DNA from: Vibrio sp. Isolate32
Lineage (GTDB): Bacteria; Pseudomonadota; Gammaproteobacteria; Enterobacterales; Vibrionaceae
Assembly: GCF_022397955.1 (NCBI RefSeq)
Contig: NZ_JAKEUQ010000028.1
Span: 1 to 54,748 of the forward strand
Direction of reading: 5' to 3'
Length of the DNA stretch: 54,748 nucleotides
Made by a program: the position numbers and the translations under genes. Within the stretch, counting starts at the first letter, position 1; the number at the start of each line of letters is the position of its first letter. The notes below the pieces were generated by a model. That model had not been told where the DNA came from and ran no database searches. It saw only the letters and a program-made list of their open reading frames with translations. Shown piece by piece: positions 26,714-35,339 of this stretch.

Positions 26714-27088
26714 TCACTTCGAAAACAGATGCAGTGTTAGCACATCCCAGTTCGCATAATAGAAACCTGCGGCAGCTAAAGTCATTGCTATCATCAGTAA
26801 GATCGCAACTCGCCAGATAAAACGACCACTACGTGGAGTCAGCTCCTTCTCACAGTCGTTACACATCATGATGAACTTATGTTGGTCTTCCAACTTAGCC
26901 TCATGTTCATTGACTACCTTGTTACGACACGTTGCGATATAACGCAGCTTGCTCACCATATCGTGCGGTAGCCTTTCTTCACAGCTTGTTACAAGCTCAT
27001 GCAATCCTTCGCCTTCGGCATGATATTGAAGCCTCAATAATTTCTCTATATTGCGAGTTCTTGTCACCACTTTTTCAATATCGGTCAT
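26714..27088 (-). CDS. HEPN/DUF4145-like protein with C-terminal membrane anchor
   Basis: About 124 residues from ATG 27088; the frame opens at 27109, but the seven added residues look untranslated. The N-terminal 80 residues are helical and resemble DUF4145, a HEPN-superfamily domain. They include RNKVVNEH, which fits the R-X4-6-H motif of HEPN ribonucleases. One membrane helix (about residues 92-112) follows, then a short tail. No nucleotidyltransferase or antitoxin partner is adjacent. The domain call is by eye and moderate; whether it is catalytic is unknown. Confidence 0.6.
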   Translation of the reverse strand: MTDIEKVVTRTRNIEKLLRLQYHAEGEGLHELVTSCEERLPHDMVSKLRYIATCRNKVVNEHEAKLEDQHKFIMMCNDCEKELTPRSGRFIWRVAILLMIAMTLAAAGFYYANWDVLTLHLFSK

Positions 27089-27332
27089 CTTGGCCCTCCC
27101 ACTCCACACTATAATTCTAGTCGAGCATTTCCTTATTCTTGTACAAAATCACTGTTATTTACGAGAGAAAGAGACAATAAATAACAATGCGTTATCCCAA
27201 ACTGGCCATTAAATGTGATATCTGCCGAAAAATAATCAGCTTGGCTTACAACAGTTCACGAATAACGGCTTTAAACACATATCCCTATTGCTTGAAAGAC
27301 TAGAATAACCATCACGACTACATGGAGGTTAT

Positions 27333-27662
27333 ATGCCTAATTCACTCTTTTTTGCCATCTTTGCACTCGCAGGCCTTGCGGCCTGGGTATTTCTTGTTTT
27401 TTATCGAAAGCACATGCAAGGCGAGAACGCACCAGAAAAGAAAGTGAACGTCACGGTATTAGATAAACAATCCATCGACCTTCCTGATGCAGAGCCAGGT
27501 CAAGAAGACCAAGAGTATTGGATTTATGTTCAGCGCGGTGTGGTTGGTCCAAAACGTGAATTCCAAATCGGCATTCACTACTTCCACGCTCTTAACCCGG
27601 GTGACAAAGGAACCTTAATGTACCAAGGTGATAAGTTCTTACACTTTGCGTTGAAGCGCTAA
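27333..27662 (+). CDS. yhhM: DUF2500 protein (YhhM-like)
   Basis: 109 residues: an N-terminal membrane helix (about 3-22) and a small beta-rich domain outside or inside the membrane. The C-terminal FHALNPGDKGTLMYQGDKFLHF closely parallels E. coli YhhM (YHAL..GDKGTLSYKG). Function unknown. ATG has GGAGG upstream. In E. coli this gene neighbours yhhL and yhhN, as here within 4 kb. Confidence 0.85.
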   Translation: MPNSLFFAIFALAGLAAWVFLVFYRKHMQGENAPEKKVNVTVLDKQSIDLPDAEPGQEDQEYWIYVQRGVVGPKREFQIGIHYFHALNPGDKGTLMYQGDKFLHFALKR

Positions 27663-27731
27663 CCCTAGCGCTTCAACCCTTCCTCATCGACATTCAACAA
27701 TAAACCAATATCGAAATGCCTTGGCGTATCG

Positions 27732-28745
27732 CTAAGGCAATAGCCAACGCGTTTTCTCTGACTTAGAAACTATCCAGCTCATCCACAGTGCACCCGCTCC
27801 GCTGATCACTATCCATAATGGAATAACCCAAGCAGGGTGACCTTGGTACCAACCAAACTCTTTCATTGGCCATAAGAAGATTGGGTGCAATAGGTAGATA
27901 CCCAAACTGTGTTTACTGATGAAGCCAACCACTTGATTGCCTCTATCTGACAACCCTTCTCCAAAGTAGCGACACAGCATAAACACCATGCTCGCAGCTA
28001 ATACAGTATTCAACGTTTTGTAAGACAACCAACGACCAACCGTGTACTCTTCCGCAGCTAAGCTCGCATCAACCACCGTATAAACGGTGGTCAACAGTGC
28101 CAACACGCCAAGTCCTGTACTCACGCTAACGGTAAACTTGTTGAGTGGGACCTTCTTATACAGAAGATAACCCAGTGGCAAGTAGCCAGTGTAAAGCCAC
28201 AGCTCATGGCTCCAAGGACCATCGATTCTGAGTAAGAACAGTAACGACGTAAACAACCACACCGCAGTGAAGCTATAAACCGCCTTATCACCATACTTTC
28301 TCACCATGATCTGTAAGAACGGAATCACAAAATAGAGTGGAATGAAGTAGTAGAAGAAACCTAAGTGATAGTAGGTGTAGTGGTGATAGCTATTGAGCAG
28401 TAAATCCCAGCTGACATCGGCATCAAAGCCCATTGCCGACCAACCAGACAGGTAGGTATAGAAAAGCGACCAGACAATAAAAGGAATCAACACCTTACCC
28501 AAACGGCGCTTTAGATAATACTTGGCATCAAATGGACGCTGATCACTGAGCATCAGGGCGCCAGTTATCAATATAAAGACAGGCACCGCCCAACGGCTGA
28601 AACCATTGACTGTAATCGCCGTTAGCCACTCACCAAAAGGAATATTTCCTAGCTCGTTGCGATAAGGTGCCAAAACATGAATCGCGATAACCGCTACGGC
28701 CGCGACACATCGTGCTAAATCAAAGAAGAGAATTCGCTGCTTCAT
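27732..28745 (-). CDS. Acyltransferase family 3 membrane protein (WecH-like)
   Basis: 337 residues with about ten membrane helices. The N-terminal motif FFDLARCVAAVAVIAIHV contains the catalytic histidine of the acyltransferase-3 family, followed by WAVPVFILITGALML. Such enzymes O-acetylate surface sugars or enterobacterial common antigen. It is the last minus-strand gene after arsJ, 123 bp downstream. Membership in the arsenic operon is possible but not supported by function. Confidence 0.82.
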   Translation of the reverse strand: MKQRILFFDLARCVAAVAVIAIHVLAPYRNELGNIPFGEWLTAITVNGFSRWAVPVFILITGALMLSDQRPFDAKYYLKRRLGKVLIPFIVWSLFYTYLSGWSAMGFDADVSWDLLLNSYHHYTYYHLGFFYYFIPLYFVIPFLQIMVRKYGDKAVYSFTAVWLFTSLLFLLRIDGPWSHELWLYTGYLPLGYLLYKKVPLNKFTVSVSTGLGVLALLTTVYTVVDASLAAEEYTVGRWLSYKTLNTVLAASMVFMLCRYFGEGLSDRGNQVVGFISKHSLGIYLLHPIFLWPMKEFGWYQGHPAWVIPLWIVISGAGALWMSWIVSKSEKTRWLLP

Positions 28746-28868
28746 GTAAATGCCTGATTAATATTCAATCATTCTACTATAGCAATAAAAAAACTGACCG
28801 GAATAAATACCAAGTCAGCTTATTGTTAAAGGAAAAGCATATCGCGATTTATCGAATCCGCCGGAAGC

Positions 28869-30089
28869 TTATGCCGCTGAGGTTTGTGGCACCTTAGGCA
28901 AGCGCAACGAAATCACCGTTGTTATCGCTAGGAACGCGAACGAGACCCACAAACAGGCGGATAAGCCACCCATTTGGAACACCAAGCCAGATAGGATTGT
29001 GCCAATCAAGCGGCCCATTGCATTGGCCATGTAGTAGAAACCAACATCAAGCGATACACCATCGCCTTTTGCGTAACTGACAATCAGGTATGAGTGAAGC
29101 GATGAGTTGACCGCGAAGATGGCACCAAACACCATCAAGCCACCAATGATCACAAGTTCTGGTTGCCAAGCTATCTGCACCGCATAAGCGATACCCGCCG
29201 TTACCACAGCCAATGCGCCCGCCCATAATAGTGCGGCATGTCCATCTGGTACCTTACCTTGCGCTTTACCGGTAATCTTAGGCGCTATGCCTTGTACAAA
29301 GCCGTAAGCGATGGTCCAAGCTGCTAAAAAGCCACCAACCCAAGAGTGATCCCAACCAAATACACTGCCAAGATAAATTGGCAGAGCAATCACAAACCAC
29401 ACATCACGAGCACCAAACAAGAACATGCGAGCTGCAGATAGGATGTTGATAGATTCAGACTTAGAGAAGATCTGTTTGAACTTAGGCTTGGTTTTCGCTT
29501 TACCCATGTCCGCTTCTAAGCTCAACACACTGCCAACGAAGACCAATGCCAGCACTGCTGCCATCGAGAGCACGGCGTATTGGAAACCAATGGTTGAGAG
29601 TAATAAACCACCAATAAAGAAACCTGCTCCTTTAAGCGCATTCTTAGACCCAGTCAGAATCGCAATCCACTTATACAAGGCACCTTGCTGCTCATCTTGT
29701 ACTAAGGTCTTGATTGAGCTCTTGGCACTCATCTTATTAAGATCTTTAGCAATACCTGACAGCGCCTGCGCCGCCATTACCCAAGGAATAGTCAACATGG
29801 CCGATGGCAGTGCCAGCATACCCAAGGCGAAGACTTGCATCCCCAAACCAATGTTCATGGTCTTATTAAGGCCAAGGCGCGCACCCAACCAACCACCGAT
29901 TAGGTTCGTCACCACACCAAAAAATTCATAGAAAAGGAACAGTGAAGCGATCTCTAACGAGCTGTAGCCGAGGTCGTAAAAATACAGAACCACCAGCATA
30001 CGAAGTGCACCATCGGTAATGGTGAAGTTCCAGTAGTTGAACGTCACCAACATGTATTGGCGAACGCTCTTACTTAGATTTGAAAACAT
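28869..30089 (-). CDS. arsJ: Organoarsenical efflux permease ArsJ (MFS)
   Basis: 406-residue major facilitator protein with 11-12 helices, starting with the characteristic YMLVTFNYWNFTITDGALRMLVVLYFYDLGYSSLEIA. ArsJ exports 1-arseno-3-phosphoglycerate, the unstable product formed when GAPDH uses arsenate instead of phosphate. The product breaks down outside, so the pair gives arsenate resistance. The co-occurring GAPDH gene and arsR upstream strengthen the assignment. It lies 96 bp downstream of the phosphatase-like gene. Confidence 0.93.
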   Translation of the reverse strand: MFSNLSKSVRQYMLVTFNYWNFTITDGALRMLVVLYFYDLGYSSLEIASLFLFYEFFGVVTNLIGGWLGARLGLNKTMNIGLGMQVFALGMLALPSAMLTIPWVMAAQALSGIAKDLNKMSAKSSIKTLVQDEQQGALYKWIAILTGSKNALKGAGFFIGGLLLSTIGFQYAVLSMAAVLALVFVGSVLSLEADMGKAKTKPKFKQIFSKSESINILSAARMFLFGARDVWFVIALPIYLGSVFGWDHSWVGGFLAAWTIAYGFVQGIAPKITGKAQGKVPDGHAALLWAGALAVVTAGIAYAVQIAWQPELVIIGGLMVFGAIFAVNSSLHSYLIVSYAKGDGVSLDVGFYYMANAMGRLIGTILSGLVFQMGGLSACLWVSFAFLAITTVISLRLPKVPQTSAA

Positions 30090-30185
30090 AATGCTATCTC
30101 TGCAATCAAAACAAAAAGAGCTTTTGGATCACGATAAGCTTAACACTCCAGATACCAAAAGCTCCTTGTCTAACAACGATGGCTG

Positions 30186-30677
30186 TTAGCTATTCGCTAC
30201 ACCATGAATGTATTCAACTTGGATCGGTTTAGTAAAAGCACCTGGACGCAGTGCTTGAACTTCTTGAACAATCTTATCGAGATTCCAGCCTTTTTCTAAC
30301 AGCAGGTGAGCCGCGAATAAACCGGTACGACCCGAGCCGCCCATGCAGTGCATTGCCACCTTAGCGCCACTGTCCACAATCTTATGTAGCTCAGAGCTTG
30401 CTGCTTGCCACTTCTGCGCAAAGTCAGCACCCGGTGCGCAATCGTCTTCGATTTCAATTTGGAACCACTGCATACCTAATGCACGGGTTTTCTCGCCAAG
30501 TGCTGCCACGTCTTTGCTTGCAAGCTCAGCATCATCAAGTGCAGTCACAATAGCTTCAACGCCTTGCTCTTTCAGTTGCGCCAGAGATGCATCAAGATCA
30601 GCGTCTTTAGTACCTGGGCATGGAGTCAAAATCAGCGCGCCTTGCTCAAGGTCTAGTTGCCACGTTGGATGTGTCAT
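30186..30677 (-). CDS. CDKN3-like protein tyrosine/dual-specificity phosphatase
   Basis: 163 residues with the cysteine-phosphatase signature HCMGGSGRTG (Cys111, Arg117, CX5R) and an upstream acidic loop EIEDDCAPGADF that could supply the general acid. Related proteins are annotated as cyclin-dependent kinase inhibitor 3 family phosphatases. It sits between the arsenate-using GAPDH and arsJ in the same direction, with GGAG before its ATG, so a role in arsenic handling is likely. The substrate (phosphoprotein, arseno-phosphoglycerate, or another phosphoester) cannot be read from sequence. Confidence 0.85.
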   Translation of the reverse strand: MTHPTWQLDLEQGALILTPCPGTKDADLDASLAQLKEQGVEAIVTALDDAELASKDVAALGEKTRALGMQWFQIEIEDDCAPGADFAQKWQAASSELHKIVDSGAKVAMHCMGGSGRTGLFAAHLLLEKGWNLDKIVQEVQALRPGAFTKPIQVEYIHGVANS

Positions 30678-30718
30678 AGTGTAATCTCCAGATTCTACTA
30701 TTTCTTAAATACGCAGGC

Positions 30719-31720
30719 TTATGCTAAACCAACGGTACGCACTAACTCAGCCGTACGTGTCGCGTAACCCATTTCGTTATCGTACCAAGCGTAGATCTTA
30801 ACCATACGCTTACCTACCAGCATAGTTGATAGTGCATCTACGATTGTTGAACGTTGGTCTCCTTTGTAATCAATAGAAACCAATGGACGCTCTTCAAAGC
30901 CAAGAATGCCTTTTAATTCATTCTCAGACGCTTCTTTGAGCATTGCGTTAACTTCTTCTGCTGTGGTGTCTTGCTTCACTTCGAGGATGATGTCTGTAAG
31001 AGAAGCGTTCGCTAGTGGAACACGAACCGCGTGGCCGTTAATACGGTTTTCCAGCTCAGGGAAGATCTCAACAATCGCCTTAGCACTGCCCGTTGTTGTC
31101 GGGATAAGGCTCATGCCACATGCACGCGCACGGCGTAAGTCTTTATGGGGTGCATCAAGAATCGTTTGCGTGTTGGTTAGATCATGAATAGTGGTAAAAG
31201 CTGCATTCTCGATACCAAGCTTCTCGTTAATCACTTTAACCACTGGCGCGAGACAGTTAGTAGTACAAGACGCTGCGGTTACGACTTTGTGTACAGCAGG
31301 GTCGAAGATATTGTCGTTCACACCAACAACGATGTTCGCGATGCCTTCTTCTTTAACAGGTGCAGAAACCACAACGCGCTTCGCGCCTTGCTCTAGGTAC
31401 TTGTTTAGGAAAGAAGTCTTACGGTGAACACCTGTCGCTTCAATCACAACATCACAACCAGACCAATCGATCGCGTCGATGTCGCGCTCTTTGGTGGTTT
31501 TGATGCGTTGACCGTTGATGATCATCTCATCACCTTCAACAGCAACTTCGTGGTCCCAACGACCTTGCACTGAATCGAACTCTAGAAGGTGTGCCAGCGT
31601 TGCTGTATCACCAGCTACATCGTTAATCTGTACAAACTCTAGCTCTTCCCAATCGAAAGCTGCGCGAAGTGCTAGACGGCCGATACGGCCAAAACCATTA
31701 ATACCTACTTTAACTGTCAT
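30719..31720 (-). CDS. ArsJ-associated glyceraldehyde-3-phosphate dehydrogenase
   Basis: 333-residue GAPDH with NAD motif GINGFGRIGRLALRA (6-20), catalytic Cys152 in SCTTNC and His179 in TTIHDLTNTQ. In this operon it is expected to use arsenate and glyceraldehyde-3-phosphate to make 1-arseno-3-phosphoglycerate for ArsJ. It differs from ordinary glycolytic GapA in the insert region (DNIFDPAVHKVVTA) and in location beside arsR. Gap to arsR is 42 bp and to the phosphatase gene 41 bp, so one transcript is likely. Confidence 0.92.
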   Translation of the reverse strand: MTVKVGINGFGRIGRLALRAAFDWEELEFVQINDVAGDTATLAHLLEFDSVQGRWDHEVAVEGDEMIINGQRIKTTKERDIDAIDWSGCDVVIEATGVHRKTSFLNKYLEQGAKRVVVSAPVKEEGIANIVVGVNDNIFDPAVHKVVTAASCTTNCLAPVVKVINEKLGIENAAFTTIHDLTNTQTILDAPHKDLRRARACGMSLIPTTTGSAKAIVEIFPELENRINGHAVRVPLANASLTDIILEVKQDTTAEEVNAMLKEASENELKGILGFEERPLVSIDYKGDQRSTIVDALSTMLVGKRMVKIYAWYDNEMGYATRTAELVRTVGLA

Positions 31721-31762
31721 TTTAATGTCTCTCAGTTAGTGGTGAATCTAAAAAATATTCGA

Positions 31763-32104
31763 TTAAACGCAACATTGAGGGCGTGAAGTCATCGCTTCTA
31801 GGCGCTCAATGTCTTGCTGGTATTCAGTTTTCAAACAGTTCGATGCGATAAGGTCATCAATTAACTTTAGCATCCAACCCGGTAAATCTTTGGACAAGCG
31901 GTAGAACACCCATTGCCCTTGACGAACATCAGTCAAAATGCGGTTTGAACGCAACTGCGCAAGGTGGCGTGAAACCTTTGGCTGACTTTCTTGTAATGCC
32001 TGAGTCAACTCACCTACAGAGAGGCACTCTTGGCGTACAATCATCATTAAGCAACGCACTCGCGTTTCATCAGACAGTAATTTAAAAAATTGGTGAGGAA
32101 GCAT
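31763..32104 (-). CDS. arsR: ArsR/SmtB-family arsenic-responsive repressor
   Basis: 113 residues from ATG 32104; winged-helix DNA-binding region SVGELTQALQESQPKVSRHLAQLR and wing VRQGQWVFYRL. The E. coli metal site CVC in the DNA-binding helix is not present (QECLSVGEL has one Cys). Instead cysteines occur at 18, 27, 90 and a terminal pair at 111-112, so As(III) is probably bound at a different site. An upstream start (32134) exists but would lie inside the inverted repeat that looks like the operator. First gene of the ars operon. Confidence 0.9.
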   Translation of the reverse strand: MLPHQFFKLLSDETRVRCLMMIVRQECLSVGELTQALQESQPKVSRHLAQLRSNRILTDVRQGQWVFYRLSKDLPGWMLKLIDDLIASNCLKTEYQQDIERLEAMTSRPQCCV

Positions 32105-32115
32105 AGAGATATACT

Positions 32116-32137
32116 CATATGTGGATGTACACATATA
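32116..32137. promoter_or_regulatory. Candidate ArsR operator
   Basis: Imperfect inverted repeat CATATGTG (32116-32123) / CACATATA (32130-32137), 7 of 8 positions paired, 6-base spacer, just upstream of arsR. ArsR-family repressors bind A/T-rich dyads of this size. Assignment is by position. Confidence 0.55.
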
Positions 32138-32144
32138 TTAGTCG

Positions 32145-32169
32145 TAAAAAAAAGCACGTCAAGACGTGC
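32145..32169 (-). terminator. Terminator of the EAL-HDOD gene
   Basis: GCACGTC / GACGTGC stem (32154-32160, 32163-32169) followed on the minus strand by a run of about eight Ts. It separates that gene from the arsR promoter. Confidence 0.88.
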
Positions 32170-32203
32170 GTTTTAATTGTAATAAAAGTTTAACGCAGAT
32201 AAA

Positions 32204-33424
32204 TCAGAGCTGGTTGGTTACGTTATGACTCCAGCGTCGAGCTTCGGTGAGCTCCGTTTTAACCTGATCCACACTCAATCCTAAATGAGCACAGTGCTCA
32301 TCCATCTGCTGCCAATCGGCATGTTCAAAGCTTTCTTCAAGGGCAAGCAAGATTCCATATGGCCCTTCTCTACGGAGCAGAGCCACCTTGATACTTTTAC
32401 ACAAAGGCAGTTGCTCGACTAAGTTCTCTAACGACAAATCAAGCAGTGCATCAAGCAACGAGAATAAGCCAATCATAAAGGCTTGATCGGCATGCCCTTC
32501 AAATGCCTGATAACGAGACATACGTTGGCAGAACTGAGCTCGCTGAAGCGATAAGCCATAAAGCTCTTTTGGCTTCTTGTCAGAAACATAAGACGCCACC
32601 GCCAACGAGACAAACATTTTCAACTTCTCTTGCCCCAGATAAACCAAAGCCTGACGAAACGAAGAGATAGTGACCTCAAGGCGAGGTGACATTGTATTCA
32701 CAAAACGCAGTAGCTTATATGACAAGGCGACATCTTTCGCGACGATGCTCTCGACACGCTGAAAGTCAACATCCGGCTTGCACACTTCTTGAAACAGCTC
32801 CATGGCAATGACTTGCTCAGGGCTAATGTACTTACTCTTAATGACTTCCGGTTTACTGAAGAAGTAGCCTTGGAAAAACTTAAAGCCCGCCTCTTTGGCT
32901 TGCTGGAACTCCTGCTCGGTCTCAACACGTTCAGCAAGAAAGCTAAATTTCTTCCCTTGATGCGCCTTAACCAAATCACATGCCTCATCCAAGCCCATCT
33001 GCATAATATCGAGCTTAACAATATGCGTGTATTTGAGGAAACGTTCCCATTCAGGGATCGAAGTAAAATCATCTAAGGCGATCATATAGCCTGCTTGGTA
33101 AAGGTCCTTAACTGCTTCCAACAGTTCATCTGTCGGCTTACATGTTTCAAGGATCTCTACCACCACTTTATTCTTTGGCAAACTTAAAGGCAGGCGACGA
33201 ATCAAACTTTGATAAGGGAAATTGATAAAGCAGCGTGACGATGAAATCGAAGGGTTGAGACCAACCGACAAGAAGTTCTCCACAATCAGACGATACGTTG
33301 CTCGATTAGACTCAATATGCGCTGGGTACGCATTCTTTTCTCCATCGCGAAATAACAACTCATAGCCGAGTGTATTCCTCTTGCGATTTAAGATAGGTTG
33401 TCGAGCAACGTATGTAGCGGTCAT
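32204..33424 (-). CDS. EAL-HDOD signalling protein (YuxH type)
   Basis: 406 residues: an EAL-like domain (about 1-200) and an HDOD domain (about 210-395). Canonical EALxRW is ELLFRDG here and DDFGTG is DDFTSI, while KLD, AERVET and GYFFSKP remain. Several Mg/c-di-GMP ligands are therefore altered, and the domain is probably a binding or degenerate module rather than a strong phosphodiesterase. HDOD domains act as signalling or scaffold units in motility and stress control. The Shine-Dalgarno is weak. The gene is flanked by its own terminator. Confidence 0.88.
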   Translation of the reverse strand: MTATYVARQPILNRKRNTLGYELLFRDGEKNAYPAHIESNRATYRLIVENFLSVGLNPSISSSRCFINFPYQSLIRRLPLSLPKNKVVVEILETCKPTDELLEAVKDLYQAGYMIALDDFTSIPEWERFLKYTHIVKLDIMQMGLDEACDLVKAHQGKKFSFLAERVETEQEFQQAKEAGFKFFQGYFFSKPEVIKSKYISPEQVIAMELFQEVCKPDVDFQRVESIVAKDVALSYKLLRFVNTMSPRLEVTISSFRQALVYLGQEKLKMFVSLAVASYVSDKKPKELYGLSLQRAQFCQRMSRYQAFEGHADQAFMIGLFSLLDALLDLSLENLVEQLPLCKSIKVALLRREGPYGILLALEESFEHADWQQMDEHCAHLGLSVDQVKTELTEARRWSHNVTNQL

Positions 33425-33469
33425 TTCTTGATAACTCTGATTGGTTTAAATATAACTCAGTCACTTAAT

Positions 33470-34087
33470 CTAAGCTTTCGCGGCAGCTAGCAAAGCACCA
33501 CAGCCCATGAACATACCACCAAATATTTTATTTATCTTACCCATTATGCGATCAGAGCGAATAAAACGTCCCATTTGTGACGCTAATGAGGTGTAACCCA
33601 ACATAACAACGCTATCAATGAATACTGTCGTCACACCTAGCACTAATAACTGTGGTGATTGAGGTTGTGTAGGGTCAATGAACTGAGGAAACAGAGCCAC
33701 CAAAAACACGATTGATTTCGGGTTAGTTAGGTTGATAAGCACAGCGTCTTTCAGCAGTTTGCCACTCGACAGAGTAGAGATCTCTTCAGATGCCACTAGG
33801 CTCGAGCTATCACGCCACTTTTGAATACCTAACCAAACTAAGTAAACCACACCAACCCATTTAATGATGGTGAACGCCAACGCAGACTTAGCAACGAGCG
33901 CACCGATACCCGCGCCCACCAGCATAATGTGGAACGCAAGACCAAGCTGTAAACCGACGATTGATGCCAATGACTTTCGAGTGCCATAGCTTAACCCATT
34001 ACTGATTGAATTTACGGTACCCGAGCCCGGAGCCAAGCTAAACAAAATCGCTGTGACAACATAAGCAAGCCAAACATGAGTATCCAT
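33470..34087 (-). CDS. rhtB: Homoserine/homoserine lactone exporter
   Basis: LysE-superfamily inner-membrane exporter, about 205 residues and six helices. It matches E. coli RhtB along the length (LAPGSGTVNSISNGLSYGTRKSLASIVGLQLGLAFHI; LINLTNPKSIVFLVALFPQF; LNKIFGGMFMGCGALLA). ATG 34087 is preferred to 34093 because AAGGA is then correctly spaced. It is divergent from pldB with yigL beyond, the E. coli neighbourhood. Confidence 0.92.
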   Translation of the reverse strand: MDTHVWLAYVVTAILFSLAPGSGTVNSISNGLSYGTRKSLASIVGLQLGLAFHIMLVGAGIGALVAKSALAFTIIKWVGVVYLVWLGIQKWRDSSSLVASEEISTLSSGKLLKDAVLINLTNPKSIVFLVALFPQFIDPTQPQSPQLLVLGVTTVFIDSVVMLGYTSLASQMGRFIRSDRIMGKINKIFGGMFMGCGALLAAAKA

Positions 34088-34168
34088 TTGCATTTCCTTA
34101 CTAGTTCTTTAATCTAACAACATTAATAGCAATAAAGCTCTCACACGCATCAGTTCAGGTAATTTCCC

Positions 34169-35149
34169 ATGGAAAACCACAGCGAAGCCGCCTTCCCTTA
34201 CACTCAAGAACCTCAGTTCGATCATGCGATTAAACACCCGATCAACGCTCTTTGGCAACAACGAAAAGATGGGTATATAAGATCATCCGGTAAAAAGAAA
34301 CTGTACTGGTGTAGCCTCACCTCAGAAAAGCACAGCAAGGCTATTGTTATTTCAAATGGCCGCATCGAATGCTGCCAAAAATACCAAGAACTCTTTTATG
34401 ATTTCTATCAACAAGGCTATGACGTTTATTCATTTGACCATCAAGGTCAAGGCCAGTCTGAACGTATGGTAACAGACTCTGACATTGGTCACATTCATGA
34501 GTTTGATGATTATGTATCTGACGTGTCTGACGTCATTGCAAGTTTTGATCTCAGTAAGTATGCCAATCGCTATCTGCTTGCGCATTCTATGGGTAGCACT
34601 ATAGCCATTCGCTACCTACAAACTCATCCAGAGCACCCGTTTGATAAGGTGACTCTGTGCGCTCCGATGTTTGGTATTAATACCGAATGGTACCTGAAAC
34701 CCATCGCGATGATCGTTGGCCAAATGCTCACCGCTTTGCATGCCAAGCCTACTTACGCGCCGGGGCAACAAGCGTATTACTCGAAGCCTTTTGAAAACAA
34801 TTTACTGAGCCACAGCAAGGTTCGTTATCAGTGGTTCCGCCGGCTTTACGAAGAGAACCCGTCACTGCAAGTCGGTGGTGCTAGCACTCGCTGGGTATGG
34901 AAAGGGTTAATGGCAGCCAAGCAGTCAATCCAACAGACTCGTCAAATCAAGATCCCTCTATTGCTGATTCAAGCTGGTGAAGAGAAGATTGTGAGTAACG
35001 ATGCTCAGGTGAAGTTCATCAATAAGCTGAAGAGAACCAACCCAGCTTGCCAATTTAAGGTCATCGAAGGCTCAAGGCATGAAGTGTTGTTTGAGCAAGA
35101 CAAATACCGCAATCAAACACTGGATGCCATTAATCAGTTCTTTGCTTAG
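34169..35149 (+). CDS. pldB: Lysophospholipase L2
   Basis: 326-residue alpha/beta hydrolase that removes the remaining acyl chain from lysophospholipids at the inner membrane. The nucleophile is Ser140 in LLAHSMGS. SFDHQGQGQSER is the oxyanion-side strand and GSRHEVLFE carries the catalytic histidine near the C-terminus. No signal peptide. It is followed by yigL, as in enterics. Confidence 0.94.
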   Translation: MENHSEAAFPYTQEPQFDHAIKHPINALWQQRKDGYIRSSGKKKLYWCSLTSEKHSKAIVISNGRIECCQKYQELFYDFYQQGYDVYSFDHQGQGQSERMVTDSDIGHIHEFDDYVSDVSDVIASFDLSKYANRYLLAHSMGSTIAIRYLQTHPEHPFDKVTLCAPMFGINTEWYLKPIAMIVGQMLTALHAKPTYAPGQQAYYSKPFENNLLSHSKVRYQWFRRLYEENPSLQVGGASTRWVWKGLMAAKQSIQQTRQIKIPLLLIQAGEEKIVSNDAQVKFINKLKRTNPACQFKVIEGSRHEVLFEQDKYRNQTLDAINQFFA

Positions 35150-35339
35150 CACTCACATCAACAGCACAAGAAGAAGCGAGCCATAAGATAGCGATTAAAG
35201 AGGAAGAGAAGTAAGTGAGCTTTGCCCTCTTTTCTTGCATGATTTTGGCATACAATTTCTGGGTCGAGATATTGTAGTAAAAACAATGCTAGCGTTGGCT
35301 AGTGTTGATATTGGTTAAGCACTTTGCAATGAGGGTTAA

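Noticed and set aside
27732..28745. Acyltransferase as a functional part of the arsenic operon
   Set aside because: Same strand and close, but a 123-bp gap and no known chemical link to arsenic; treated as a neighbour.
30343..30684. 113-residue plus-strand frame opposite the phosphatase gene
   Set aside because: Antisense shadow of a frame with a clear catalytic motif; Ser/Ala-rich product without family features.
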